Source: Candidatus Nomurabacteria bacterium (GTDB lineage Bacteria > Patescibacteriota > Minisyncoccia > Phycocordibacterales > UBA10002). From it: DNA of 41,757 bases. Positions 1 to 7,533 of this stretch are shown one piece after another. The translations under genes were made by a program, and so were the position numbers. Numbering within the stretch: the stretch's first letter is position 1; each line of letters opens with the position of its first letter. The stretch is from assembly GCA_943354745.1 (NCBI GenBank), contig CALRDB010000004.1, positions 1 to 41,757 of the forward strand, in the 5' to 3' direction. Under the pieces are notes generated by a model. The model was not told the origin of the DNA. It was given only the letters and a program-made list of their open reading frames with translations, and searched no databases.

Positions 1-117
1 AATTTTTGGTTTTTGCTCCCGCGACCGAAGGGAGCGGACGAGGCGCGCAGATTAGTCCTCGCTCGGATTGTTTTGGAAAAAAGTTCGGATTTTGTTCAGG
101 AGACACAGCCCGAATAA
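1..117 (+). CDS. possible C-terminal end of an upstream gene (partial)
   Basis: Frame 1 is open from the window edge to a TAA at 115-117, which would give the last 38 codons of a gene that starts outside. The peptide is rich in Arg, Leu and Glu and I recognise no family. Around 16-36 there is an imperfect hairpin (GCTCCC and GGGAGC arms), and the GC-rich stretch 18-70 could equally be non-coding repeat DNA. The call rests only on the open frame. Confidence 0.2.
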   Translation, partial: NFWFLLPRPKGADEARRLVLARIVLEKSSDFVQETQPE

Positions 118-136
118 AACTAAAACTAAAAATTTT

Positions 137-745
137 ATGACTGAATGGAAAAAACTTATGTTGTGTGTCGGGGTACTTCTGGTAGCGGCTTTTTATGTTG
201 GAGTTCGTTATCAAAGCGCTCAAGACAGTTTCTCCAATTCAGCAGTAGACATTAGTGGTATTGATGTGGGCAGTTTGTCGCAAGCTCCCGTTCCTGATAT
301 AAACAACGAGTATCAAGGTGTTTCTACAACAACGCCGCTTACGGATGAGAAGGGTAATCCCATTTATTTTAAAAACTCCAGATTTGATTTTGAGCCACTG
401 TCAGGTAGTACTGGATGTGAATCCGGTGCTTTTGAAGATTTGGGTGTACTCGGGTACACGAGTATGGGAGGCGTGCCAACCGCGGTAACACTTGTTCACA
501 CCAGAACCTGCGGTACGGGTTATTTCCCTTTTATTGTTTTATATCAAGCAAAAAGCTGGGATAACAATAGTGAACATAAAAACCCGACTATTACCGACAT
601 TGTGGGGATTGGCGGAGATAGGATAAATATAACCTCATTAAAAATCTGGCCCGACCATATTTCGCTGACATATTCGTCTTGGTCTGAATCTCAAAATACC
701 ACAGTAAATTTGGAATATGTCGGGGGTAAATTGGTTAAAAAATAA
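137..745 (+). CDS. membrane-anchored hypothetical protein
   Basis: About 202 residues if the ATG at 137 is used; an in-frame TTG at 68 would add 23 basic residues. I prefer 137 because it puts a short charged N-terminus directly before one hydrophobic segment (MLCVGVLLVAAFYVGV, about residues 8-24), a usual single-pass anchor or uncleaved signal. The rest is soluble, Ser/Thr/Gly-rich and mostly beta-like, with two cysteines (TGCESG and TRTCGTG) that could form a disulfide outside the cell. I recognise no family. It is probably an extracytoplasmic lipid-anchored-like or adhesin-like protein, but that is inference from topology alone. Confidence 0.6.
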   Translation: MTEWKKLMLCVGVLLVAAFYVGVRYQSAQDSFSNSAVDISGIDVGSLSQAPVPDINNEYQGVSTTTPLTDEKGNPIYFKNSRFDFEPLSGSTGCESGAFEDLGVLGYTSMGGVPTAVTLVHTRTCGTGYFPFIVLYQAKSWDNNSEHKNPTITDIVGIGGDRINITSLKIWPDHISLTYSSWSESQNTTVNLEYVGGKLVKK

Positions 746-750
746 TAAAA

Positions 751-840
751 GCGGTATTGACCTCAGGGTAAGCCCTCGTTTTAAGGAACAAGCAATGCTT
801 GTACCTCGGGGGGACAAGCCTTGCGGTATTACACCCTTAC
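751..840. repeat. decayed palindromic repeat element
   Basis: The core 788-802 is a perfect inverted repeat, ACAAGCA-A-TGCTTGT. It extends to 10-base arms with one mismatch (GGAACAAGCA and TGCTTGTACC, 785-805). Further out the arms still match in part (ACC-CA-GG spacing), and GCGGTATT occurs directly at 751-758 and 823-830. It lies between two genes and has no U-tract, so it is not an obvious terminator. The shape suggests a small non-autonomous dispersed repeat. Confidence 0.45.
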
Positions 841-941
841 ATTTTGTCTTCTTCTCCTTATCCTCTTCATCCATACTATTCCGATGGTATAGGACAAACC
901 AGTCGGATAATGATAAAGTAGGAGATGCGTGAAAGCTCAAT

Positions 942-1157
942 ATGTTTCAAAATTTTTTGATGAAAAAGATGCTCAAGGCGCAAGGTGTGCCGGAAGCCCA
1001 GATTGATATGCTTATTGTGATGATGGAAAAGAATCCACAGCTTTTTCAGACTATTGCTACTGAAGTACAGGAAAAAATAAAAAGTGGGATGAATCAAATG
1101 GATGCGGGAATATCCGTGATGAAAAAGTACGAAGATCAACTAAAGAAGTTAGTATAG
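942..1157 (+). CDS. small helical hypothetical protein
   Basis: 71 residues, almost entirely predicted alpha-helix: Met-rich N-terminus, a VPEAQIDM turn, then amphipathic stretches ending in a Lys-rich tail. There is no signal peptide or membrane segment. Small helical proteins of this kind are common in Parcubacteria-type genomes without known function. The ATG at 942 is the only reasonable start; upstream bases around 903-930 are AT-rich and contain GATAAT, a possible -10. The next gene starts 22 bases after the stop on the same strand, so the two may be cotranscribed. Confidence 0.6.
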   Translation: MFQNFLMKKMLKAQGVPEAQIDMLIVMMEKNPQLFQTIATEVQEKIKSGMNQMDAGISVMKKYEDQLKKLV

Positions 1158-1179
1158 CTTAGTAGCTTATTGTGGGACT

Positions 1180-1764
1180 ATGAACAAAGAAATAAAAGTA
1201 CTTGTGCTAAGTGGCAGTATCCGTAAGGAATCGTATACGAGAAGTTTGGCGGAGCACACTGTGGGAATTCTTGGAAAGAAGAACGTGTCAGTCATACACT
1301 GGAATTTGCTTGAAAAGCCACTCCCTATTATGGTCCCTGAGCTTCGGGACGATGTAGACAATCACCCCGACGCAACCGTAAAGGAGTTTGCCAAGCAGGC
1401 AAGAGAGTGTGATGCCTACGTGCTCGCAAGTCCTATCTACCACAACTCATTTTCTGGGGCTCTTAAAAATGCTATAGACCATCTTCGTAGTGCACACTTC
1501 ACCTATAAACCTATGGGGCTGATGAGCTTTGGGGGAGATGGAAGCCTTCAAGCAGTGGATCAACTGCGCATTATCGGAAGGTCGGTTCACGCCATCGTCA
1601 CAACGGAAATCGTGTGTGCGTCTGAAGATGATTTCAGCGGTATGGAGCTCACCTCTGAGGAGCTCAAAAACCGTATTGAGAAGTTTTGCGATGAACTCAT
1701 TCTTTTCGCAGAGACCTTCGGCCCGATTCGCGAGACGAAGAAAAAGCATGTCAAAAATAAGTAG
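1180..1764 (+). CDS. NADPH-dependent FMN reductase family protein
   Basis: 194 residues with a flavodoxin-like fold. The N-terminal strand and phosphate-binding loop VLSGSIRKESYTRSLA (about residues 8-23) and the YVLASPIYHNSFSGALKNAID segment (about 87-107) are characteristic of the NADPH-dependent FMN/azo/chromate reductase superfamily (Pfam FMN_red). Such enzymes use NAD(P)H and bound FMN to reduce quinones, flavins or metals in the cytosol. The C-terminus ends in a Lys-rich tail (KKKHVKNK) that is probably unstructured. It sits just upstream of the copper-responsive operon and may support redox balance under metal stress, but it is outside the CsoR operator, so the link is only positional. 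Confidence 0.85.
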   Translation: MNKEIKVLVLSGSIRKESYTRSLAEHTVGILGKKNVSVIHWNLLEKPLPIMVPELRDDVDNHPDATVKEFAKQARECDAYVLASPIYHNSFSGALKNAIDHLRSAHFTYKPMGLMSFGGDGSLQAVDQLRIIGRSVHAIVTTEIVCASEDDFSGMELTSEELKNRIEKFCDELILFAETFGPIRETKKKHVKNK

Positions 1765-1812
1765 TCTGATAGCCGATGTGGATGATATCCACGGCTGTGC
1801 TTCGGTACGCAG

Positions 1813-1840
1813 TTGACGTATACCCCCTGGGGGGTATACA
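1813..1840 (+). promoter_or_regulatory. CsoR-regulated promoter with perfect operator palindrome
   Basis: Bases 1818-1839 form a perfect 10-base inverted repeat around TG: GTATACCCCC and GGGGGTATAC. This is the G/C-tract palindrome type bound by CsoR copper repressors. A -35 TTGACG (1813-1818) and a -10 TATACA (1835-1840) with 16-base spacing overlap the palindrome, so bound CsoR would block polymerase. Expected transcription start is about 1847, only two bases before the csoR ATG. Confidence 0.88.
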
Positions 1841-1848
1841 CTACGTAC

Positions 1849-2112
1849 ATGCACACAAACAATGCAAAAATTGTACGGCGGCTACAAATTATTGAGGGTC
1901 AAGTTCGCGGCTTGCGCGAAATGATAGAGAAAGAAACCTATTGCGTAGACATCATCACGCAAAGCTCTGCCGTTAAGCAGGGTCTTTCGAACGTTGAGAA
2001 CATGCTTCTTGAACAACATCTCTCGCATTGTGTTGTTGACCAAATAAAAAGTGGTGCTACTAAAAAAGCGGTTGACGAAGTTTTAAAAGTGTACAAACTT
2101 AAGAGAAAATAA
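1849..2112 (+). CDS. csoR: copper-sensing repressor, CsoR family
   Basis: 87 residues from the ATG at 1849. An in-frame upstream start at 1813 would begin inside the operator and is rejected. The protein is the all-helical CsoR/RcnR (DUF156) fold. Cys32, His57 and Cys61 have the spacing (25 and 4) of the Cys-His-Cys Cu(I) ligands known in Mycobacterium tuberculosis CsoR, so copper rather than nickel or formaldehyde is the likely signal. Without Cu(I) the tetramer should hold the palindrome at 1818-1839 and shut off itself and the downstream pump; Cu(I) binding releases it. The stop is one base before the copA ATG, so the two are an operon. There is no Shine-Dalgarno, and the mRNA is predicted leaderless. 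Confidence 0.93.
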   Translation: MHTNNAKIVRRLQIIEGQVRGLREMIEKETYCVDIITQSSAVKQGLSNVENMLLEQHLSHCVVDQIKSGATKKAVDEVLKVYKLKRK

Positions 2113-2113
2113 T

Positions 2114-4408
2114 ATGCGTACCGAAACCTACAACGTAAAAGGGATGCACTGTGCTTCATGTTCTTCCGTTATCGAAAAGACACTAAAAAAAGTCGATGGA
2201 GTAGCCTCTGTTGAGGTGAACTATGGTACAGAGAAGGCCAAAGTTTCGTTTGATGAGACGAAGACCGAGGTAGAGCTTTTTTCAAAGCGCGTAGAGCCCC
2301 TTGGGTATGCTCTCGAAGTTTCTTCTGTAAAGGACATGATGGTACGTGTCGATGATGGTCGTGTTGACCACACTGGACATATGAAATCCAAAAAAGAGAA
2401 GCAAAATGAGATCGCGAGACTTCGATCGAAGGTACTTTCCGCTATCCCTCTTGCTGTAATCAGTATTTTTATTATGGGGTGGGATATTTTAGCGGAGTAC
2501 AGCAAGGTTCCTGCGATGGCCTATACGGTGAAGGAATTTTTCCATCATCTTTTACCGATTATGGCGACCTATGCACTGTTTGTGGTGGGTACACCCTATC
2601 TTTTGGGACTATACCGGTTCCTACGCTATGGAAAGGCAAATATGGATACTCTTATCGGTATTGGCACGGTGACTGCCTTTCTTTACAGTTTTGCGGTCTC
2701 CGCTTTTGAGGATGCACTTAAACCATTTATTAATGTCGACTATACCTACTACGACGTCACTATTGTCGTGATCACCTTTATCGCGCTCGGTAAGTATCTC
2801 GAGGCGAAATCTAAACTAAAGACCGGCGACGCGATTGAGAAATTGCTTAACCTTCAGGCAAAAACAGCGTTAGTTGTTCGTGACGGCAAGGAGCAAGAGA
2901 TAGCCATACATGAAGTAGTTCATGGCGACCTTATCGTGATAAAACCCGGCGCTCGTATACCTGTTGACGGGGTCATTACTGAAAGCTCGTCGTTCATTGA
3001 TGAGTCAATCATCAGTGGCGAATCGATGCCGGTAGAGAAAAACGTCGGTGATACGGTGGTAGCGGGAACGATGAACACAACTAAATCTTTTATCTTTAAA
3101 GCGACAAAAATTGGTGCTGAAACAGTACTCGCGCACATCATTAAAATGGTCGAGGATGCACAGGGAAGTCGAGCGCCCATACAAGCATTGGCGGACAAGA
3201 TATCGGCAGTGTTTGTGCCTGTTGTACTTGTCCTTGCTTTTCTGGATTTGGGTGCGTGGCTTTTCTTCGGCATTCCCTCCCTCGGTTTTTCGGCCGCACT
3301 TTCATACGGACTTACTTCTTTTGTCGGCATTTTGGTCATCGCTTGTCCTTGCGCACTCGGTCTCGCTACCCCGACAGCAATCATTGTTGGAGTAGGTAAG
3401 GGAGCAAAGGAAGGTATTTTAATCAAAGATGCGGCAACACTTGAAAAACTTCACAAAGTAACAACAATCGTGCTCGATAAAACAGGTACGCTTACTAAAG
3501 GGAAGCCGGAGCTCACTGGCTTTCATAATGTATCCACACTTCCCGACGGAAAGGTTATTTCACTTCTCGCCACCCTTGAGAGCAAGTCGGAGCACCCCAT
3601 TGCTCATGCGATTCTTGAGTATGCAAAGATGAAGGGCGAGAGGAATCTAGTACTATCGGATTTCGAGATACTAAAAGGGAAAGGTGTGAAAGGCTTTATT
3701 GAAGACACTTTGTACTTTGCAGGGAGTGTGGCATTAATGAAGGACCTCGGTCTCTCCTATGACGTACAGACGATTGAGTCTGAGACATTGAAAGGTAAGA
3801 CGCCAATACTGCTCGCTTCGAAAAACAGCGTCATCGCCATGGTACTGGTTTCGGACCCTGTTAAATCAGAGGCAAAAGTGGCCGTGGAGCAACTCCATAA
3901 GCAAGGAATTTCGGTGATTATGCTCACTGGTGATCATAAGAATACAGCTGTCTCAATAGCGCGAGAAGTCGGCATTACGGAAGTGATAGCTGAAGTACTG
4001 CCTGAAGATAAGCTACAGAAAATTAAGGAATTGCAGAAAGAAGGGAAGATTGTAGCAATGGTAGGTGATGGAGTGAATGATGCGCCGGCGCTCGCGCAAG
4101 CGGACGTAAGTATAGCCATGGGTACCGGCGTCGATGTCGCTATCGAAGCTGCCGGTATCACGCTACTTTATGGTGATATCTCAAAATTGGTTAAAGCCGT
4201 CAGGCTCTCAAAATTTACCATGCGTGGTATCAAACAGAATCTTTTTTGGGCGTTCTTCTATAATGTTGTTGGTATTCCGCTTGCCGGTGGAGCGTTGTTT
4301 CCATTGTGGGGTTTGCTCCTCAGTCCTGTTTTTGCCGGACTTGCGATGGCATTTTCAAGTGTTTCGGTGGTTGGTAATTCATTACGGCTTAAAACTAAAA
4401 AAGCATAG
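2114..4408 (+). CDS. copA: Cu(I)-exporting P1B-type ATPase
   Basis: 764 residues, a full-length P1B-1 ATPase of the cytoplasmic membrane that exports Cu(I) at the cost of ATP. It has one N-terminal heavy-metal-associated domain with GMHCASC (Cys13, Cys16), then paired membrane helices. The actuator motif ISGES lies near residue 300, the CPC metal-site helix near 411, the phosphorylated DKTGTLT near 455, the SEHP nucleotide-domain motif after it, and GDGVND near 650. The last helices carry the N and MxxSS motifs typical of copper transport (YNVVG and MAFSSVSVV). All catalytic motifs are intact. It follows csoR with one base between and precedes the HMA/DsbD-like gene by two bases, so CsoR should control it. 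Confidence 0.96.
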   Translation: MRTETYNVKGMHCASCSSVIEKTLKKVDGVASVEVNYGTEKAKVSFDETKTEVELFSKRVEPLGYALEVSSVKDMMVRVDDGRVDHTGHMKSKKEKQNEIARLRSKVLSAIPLAVISIFIMGWDILAEYSKVPAMAYTVKEFFHHLLPIMATYALFVVGTPYLLGLYRFLRYGKANMDTLIGIGTVTAFLYSFAVSAFEDALKPFINVDYTYYDVTIVVITFIALGKYLEAKSKLKTGDAIEKLLNLQAKTALVVRDGKEQEIAIHEVVHGDLIVIKPGARIPVDGVITESSSFIDESIISGESMPVEKNVGDTVVAGTMNTTKSFIFKATKIGAETVLAHIIKMVEDAQGSRAPIQALADKISAVFVPVVLVLAFLDLGAWLFFGIPSLGFSAALSYGLTSFVGILVIACPCALGLATPTAIIVGVGKGAKEGILIKDAATLEKLHKVTTIVLDKTGTLTKGKPELTGFHNVSTLPDGKVISLLATLESKSEHPIAHAILEYAKMKGERNLVLSDFEILKGKGVKGFIEDTLYFAGSVALMKDLGLSYDVQTIESETLKGKTPILLASKNSVIAMVLVSDPVKSEAKVAVEQLHKQGISVIMLTGDHKNTAVSIAREVGITEVIAEVLPEDKLQKIKELQKEGKIVAMVGDGVNDAPALAQADVSIAMGTGVDVAIEAAGITLLYGDISKLVKAVRLSKFTMRGIKQNLFWAFFYNVVGIPLAGGALFPLWGLLLSPVFAGLAMAFSSVSVVGNSLRLKTKKA

Positions 4409-4410
4409 CT

Positions 4411-5430
4411 ATGAAAACGTATACATTTCATGTTGCCGGTATGCACTGCAAGGCATGCGTCGTGCTTATTGAAAGTGAACTTGATGAAATACCCGAGATA
4501 GCAAAAGTGAGGGTGTCACTCGCAGACTTTAGTGTTGCGGTAACCGGAGAGTTTGGCGATAAAGCACCCGAACATATTGCCCAGGATTTAAGCGTCGCGC
4601 TTACGCCTCATGGATACACGCTTTCAGTGCAAAAAGGGAGGCATGTGGTCTCGTGGTCTGACTTTAAAACGGCCGTACCAATTGCCGGAGGATTTATCGC
4701 GTTATTTATTATTTTGCAAAAGGTGGGCATTGTGAATTTAGTGACGACATCGGAAGTTGGGTACGGCACAGCGTTTATTATTGGCCTGATAGCTTCTGTT
4801 TCGACCTGTATGGCAGTGGTTGGGGGTTTGGTGCTTTCAATGTCTGCAAATTTCGCAAAAGAAGGTGAAAGCATTCGTCCACAAATTCTTTTTCATGTGG
4901 GACGTCTGGTCTCATTCTTTATCTTGGGTGGAGTGATAGGGACGATTGGATCGGTGTTCCAAATCGGGGCAACGGGAAGTCTTGTTCTTGGTGTACTTGT
5001 TGCATTGGTACTGTTAGTTCTTGGGTTGAATCTTCTTGACGTGCTTCCCTGGGCGAAAAGACTTCAGCCAACTATGCCTCATTTCATTGGCAAGCACATT
5101 CACGGATTAAAAAAGATAAACCATACACTAACGCCTGTTCTCGTCGGTATCGCAACCTTCTTTCTTCCGTGCGGATTTACTCAGTCAATGCAACTCTACG
5201 CTCTTTCCACCGGTAGTTTTGTGACAGGCGCACTAAGTATGTTCATGTTTGCACTTGGCACACTTCCCGTACTCGCACTTCTTAGTTTTAGCTCACTTGG
5301 AATTCACAAAAAGGCTCAGTCGGGAATATTCTTTAAGTCGGCAGGTTTGGTGGTAATTTTCTTCGGATTACTTAACTTGCTAGGCACATTTGTGTCAGCC
5401 GGCATCATACAGCCGTTCCTTAACTTTTAA
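4411..5430 (+). CDS. HMA domain fused to DsbD/TauE-like membrane protein
   Basis: 339 residues. Residues 1-70 are a heavy-metal-associated domain with GMHCKAC (Cys13, Cys16). The remainder is a six- to seven-helix membrane domain of the DsbD/CcdA-UreH type, commonly annotated as sulfite exporter TauE/SafE. Conserved cysteines sit in the helices: one in ASVSTCMAVVGG, one in FLPCGFTQ, the signature Pro-Cys-Gly of this family. The fusion to a copper-binding domain and the two-base gap after copA suggest it moves copper or electrons across the membrane for the same module, for example delivering Cu(I) to an external acceptor. The exact transported species is inference. It is the last gene of the CsoR operon. 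Confidence 0.85.
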   Translation: MKTYTFHVAGMHCKACVVLIESELDEIPEIAKVRVSLADFSVAVTGEFGDKAPEHIAQDLSVALTPHGYTLSVQKGRHVVSWSDFKTAVPIAGGFIALFIILQKVGIVNLVTTSEVGYGTAFIIGLIASVSTCMAVVGGLVLSMSANFAKEGESIRPQILFHVGRLVSFFILGGVIGTIGSVFQIGATGSLVLGVLVALVLLVLGLNLLDVLPWAKRLQPTMPHFIGKHIHGLKKINHTLTPVLVGIATFFLPCGFTQSMQLYALSTGSFVTGALSMFMFALGTLPVLALLSFSSLGIHKKAQSGIFFKSAGLVVIFFGLLNLLGTFVSAGIIQPFLNF

Positions 5431-5436
5431 GTCGTA

Positions 5437-5445
5437 TGGTACACT
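5437..5445 (+). promoter_or_regulatory. extended -10 promoter of the cupredoxin gene
   Basis: TGG-TACACT forms an extended -10 element directly after the copA operon, with the cupredoxin ATG 12 bases further on. It suggests the cupredoxin has its own short-leader transcript instead of relying only on read-through from csoR. Confidence 0.5.
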
Positions 5446-5457
5446 AGTCTTATTCAA

Positions 5458-5853
5458 ATGAAACAAACTCTTTTTTCAATTCTTGTGGCAGGAGTGCTTA
5501 TCGGAGGGTCCATACTACTCACCACTAAACAAAGTTCAGGCGATAGTGCTTCAGCTTCCGTTGATAATGTGTCGGTTGTTGATGGAACACAGATTATCGC
5601 GCTTACAGCGAAAGGGGGATACTCTCCTCGCATAACCAAGGCAAAGGCTGATATGCCTACTGTGCTTAAGGTGAACACAAAAGGTACCTTTGACTGCTCC
5701 TCTTCGATTGCTATCCCTAGTTTAGGATATCGAGGTAACCTCCCGCTTTCGGGTGCTACCGACATACCTATTCCGCCCCAAAAGTCAGGCACTACCATTC
5801 GAGGGCTTTGCGGAATGGGAATGTACGACTTTTCCATTAATTTTGAATCGTAG
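5458..5853 (+). CDS. anchored cupredoxin-domain copper protein
   Basis: 131 residues. An N-terminal hydrophobic segment (FSILVAGVLIGGSILL, about 5-20) acts as signal or membrane anchor, followed by a Ser/Asp-rich linker and a cupredoxin-like beta domain (about 43-131). GGYSPRITKAKADMPTVLKV matches the first strands of the EfeO/Cupredoxin_1 family. The pair FDCSSS and LCGMGMYDF supplies the two Cys and Met ligands typical of the CopA-associated extracytoplasmic copper-binding versions. It probably binds copper outside the membrane, as acceptor or buffer for what the preceding transporters move. It lies 27 bases after the HMA/DsbD gene. Confidence 0.78.
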   Translation: MKQTLFSILVAGVLIGGSILLTTKQSSGDSASASVDNVSVVDGTQIIALTAKGGYSPRITKAKADMPTVLKVNTKGTFDCSSSIAIPSLGYRGNLPLSGATDIPIPPQKSGTTIRGLCGMGMYDFSINFES

Positions 5854-5923
5854 GTTGGAGAAAAGACAACAGCTATGGTAGACTGATATGGTTATATTTT
5901 AATTAACAATAAAGACATAACCT

Positions 5924-6178
5924 ATGGCAAAAGAGAACTCTGCGTTTATGAAGCCGCTCACGGTGAGTGCCGACCTAGCGGTCGTTGTAGGAAAAGGCCC
6001 GATGCCTCGTTCAGAAGTGGTTAAGAAGCTCTGGGTGTATATCAAAGGCAAGAATCTTCAGGACCCCAAGAACAAGCGAAACATCGTTGCAGACGCTGCC
6101 CTTAAAAAGGTATTTGGAGGTAAGGATGTCGTCAATATGTTTGAAATGACCAAACTTGTCTCGGTACATCTTTCCTAA
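5924..6178 (+). CDS. SWIB/MDM2 domain protein
   Basis: 84 residues, nearly all one SWIB domain (about 9-83): a conserved Leu-rich core with PMPRSEVVKKLWVYIKGKNLQDPKNKR and a C-terminal VFGG..VNMFEMTKLVSVHL. In eukaryotes this fold is part of chromatin remodelling complexes. In bacteria it is mainly known from Chlamydia and some Patescibacteria, where stand-alone copies are thought to be chromosome-associated. A promoter TTGGAG (5855) to TAGACT (5879) with 18-base spacing lies upstream and a strong intrinsic terminator follows, so it is a single-gene transcript. Confidence 0.9.
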   Translation: MAKENSAFMKPLTVSADLAVVVGKGPMPRSEVVKKLWVYIKGKNLQDPKNKRNIVADAALKKVFGGKDVVNMFEMTKLVSVHLS

Positions 6179-6196
6179 TCGCAGTATAGTTAAAAC

Positions 6197-6232
6197 AAAA
6201 AGCCGTTATCTCAAAGCGATAACGGCTTTTTG
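6197..6232 (+). terminator. intrinsic terminator after the SWIB gene
   Basis: A perfect 10-base stem (AGCCGTTATC at 6201-6210 and GATAACGGCT at 6218-6227) has a 7-base loop, an A-tract before it and a T-tract after it. The flanking A and T runs make it usable in both directions. Confidence 0.92.
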
Positions 6233-6317
6233 TTTGCAAGGCTGTATGTCGCCGTTGAAAGGGAATATATGAGGCATCGCTTGCTTTCTTACCAATTACC
6301 GCTTACTCTCTTAGTAT

Positions 6318-6860
6318 ATGAAAGATTTTAGACCAAAAAACACATTTGGCGGAGGAGGAAATCGAGGCGGTGATAGAGGTGGTTTTCATGGGGGTAACAA
6401 GTTCGGTAAAAGAGATTTTGGACCCAAGGAGATGTTTGATGCTACCTGTGCGAAATGTGGTAAATCGTGCCAAGTACCATTCCGTCCGAACGGTGAACGG
6501 CCGGTCTATTGTCGTGACTGCTTCGTTGATGTGAAGCCTCCAAACCAGGGGCAACCGAGTAACTACCAACGGTCAGATGCTCCGCGACGAGAATTTTCTG
6601 CTCCTTCAGCACCAAGACAGGAGGGTGGAGATAGTCAAAACAAACAGATTCAAGAATTAAAGCGTCAACTCGATATCGTCAATACGAAACTTGATCGACT
6701 TCTCGATAGGACTGCCGGTGATCAGAAAAAGCCAGCTTCGACCCCAGCGACAACGAAGGAATTACCAAACGTGAAAGAAATTCCGGTAGTCACCGTCACC
6801 AAAAAAGCAGTTTCTGTTAAGAAGGCCACAGGCAAGAAGACAATAAGTAAGAAGAAGTAA
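6318..6860 (+). CDS. Gly-rich, zinc-ribbon nucleic-acid-binding protein
   Basis: 180 residues in three parts. The N-terminus (about 8-33) is an RGG-like region of Gly, Arg and Asn. Residues about 40-72 form a zinc ribbon, CAKCGKSCQVPFRPNGERPVYCRDC trimmed here to its two CxxC pairs: the VPFRPNGxRPVYC pattern is a familiar small zinc-finger family in candidate-phyla genomes. Residues about 108-135 (QIQELKRQLDIVNTKLDRLL) look like a short coiled coil for oligomerisation, followed by a Lys-rich tail ending KKTISKKK. Together this suggests an RNA- or DNA-binding scaffold; the target is unknown. A -35 TTGCTT (6281) and -10 TACTCT (6304) put the transcript start about at the ATG. Confidence 0.8.
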   Translation: MKDFRPKNTFGGGGNRGGDRGGFHGGNKFGKRDFGPKEMFDATCAKCGKSCQVPFRPNGERPVYCRDCFVDVKPPNQGQPSNYQRSDAPRREFSAPSAPRQEGGDSQNKQIQELKRQLDIVNTKLDRLLDRTAGDQKKPASTPATTKELPNVKEIPVVTVTKKAVSVKKATGKKTISKKK

Positions 6861-6870
6861 AAGAGAATCA

Positions 6871-6905
6871 AACAAAAAACAGGCGATAAGGCCTGTTTTT
6901 TGTTT
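6871..6905. terminator. bidirectional intrinsic terminator
   Basis: An 11-base stem (AAAAAACAGGC at 6874-6884 and GCCTGTTTTTT at 6891-6901) has a 6-base loop. A and T runs lie on both sides, and it sits between the convergent zinc-ribbon gene (+) and YtxH-like gene (-), so it can stop both. Confidence 0.92.
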
Positions 6906-6929
6906 GACTTGTCTTCTGTTTGTTAAGGG

Positions 6930-7316
6930 TTAAAGTCCTGCCTTTTTCGCTATACGAACACTACCTTTTGATATATCTCGTCTTGCCCTCTTTACTGAGT
7001 GAGTAAGGCTGCTCCAATGTTTTTTTAGGTCGTTGGCAAGAGCACTTATTTCCTTCCCACCGGCTTTCTTACCTTTTGTGTATTCCTCTGCTACTGAATC
7101 AACGATTTCATGATACACAGACTCACTAACACTTTTAGTCTTTTCAAGTTTTTCCACGACATCTCCTTTCATCCTGATTGCCCAAGCCTTAGTATGTTCG
7201 CGATTTTTTTGCCCCTTCGGTCCGAGGAAAAAGTAAGCTGCCGCGATACCGGCAACACTTGCTCCACTAATACTGAGTGTAACTGCCGGTGAACTCTTTT
7301 GCTCGATCTTTTTCAT
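6930..7316 (-). CDS. YtxH-like single-pass membrane protein
   Basis: 128 residues. An N-terminal hydrophobic segment (VTLSISGASVAGIAAAYFFLGPKG, written here in part, about residues 13-34) ends in the GPKGxKNR motif typical of YtxH-type proteins, followed by a long charged helix with coiled-coil character and a Lys/Arg-rich end. Such proteins are often stress-related and face the cytoplasm with the helical tail. It starts only 11 bases after the stop of a sigma-70 region-4 remnant on the same strand, so it was probably the second gene of a sigma-factor operon whose first gene is now broken. Confidence 0.7.
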   Translation of the reverse strand: MKKIEQKSSPAVTLSISGASVAGIAAAYFFLGPKGQKNREHTKAWAIRMKGDVVEKLEKTKSVSESVYHEIVDSVAEEYTKGKKAGGKEISALANDLKKHWSSLTHSVKRARRDISKGSVRIAKKAGL

Positions 7317-7326
7317 ACAGATAACG

Positions 7327-7533
7327 TTACTTATTACTAATTAACTTCGAATTTGGAAGCGCGTACAGACATCGTAATTTCGCAAGGCCACGATGCAGTT
7401 GAACCGCGATGGCATTCCTCGATTGCCCGGTAATAAGTGAGATTTCTTTCAGTGTTAAGTCCTGCACATGCCTCATCTTCATTACTCTTTGATACTGAGC
7501 AGGGAGACGGTGAATAAGAAGTGTCGCAGCCTT
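7327..7533 (-). pseudogene. remnant of sigma-70 family factor, region 4 only
   Basis: The minus strand is open from 7533 (after a TGA at 7534-7536) down to a TAA at 7327-7329. Its 68 codons read as a sigma-70 region 4: LLIHRLPAQYQRVMKMRHV, then LTLKEISLITGQSRNAIAVQ, then LHRGLAKLR. This is the expected LP-x-x-x-x-R-x-V-x-x-x-R, the -L-x-x-x-EI-A-x-x- helix-turn-helix and the terminal L-H-R-A. Regions 1 and 2, needed for core and -10 binding, are missing, and no good start codon precedes the homology. The break coincides with the point where the sortase homology begins on the other strand. I interpret it as a truncated pseudogene left by a deletion. Confidence 0.75.

Noticed and set aside
717..932. 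71-residue plus-strand ORF and overlapping 100-residue minus-strand ORF (638-940)
   Set aside because: Both run across the decayed palindromic repeat and the end of the previous gene; no coding signal beyond an open frame.
1813..1848. Upstream TTG start for csoR
   Set aside because: It would start in the -35/operator; CsoR ligand spacing and family length fit the ATG at 1849.
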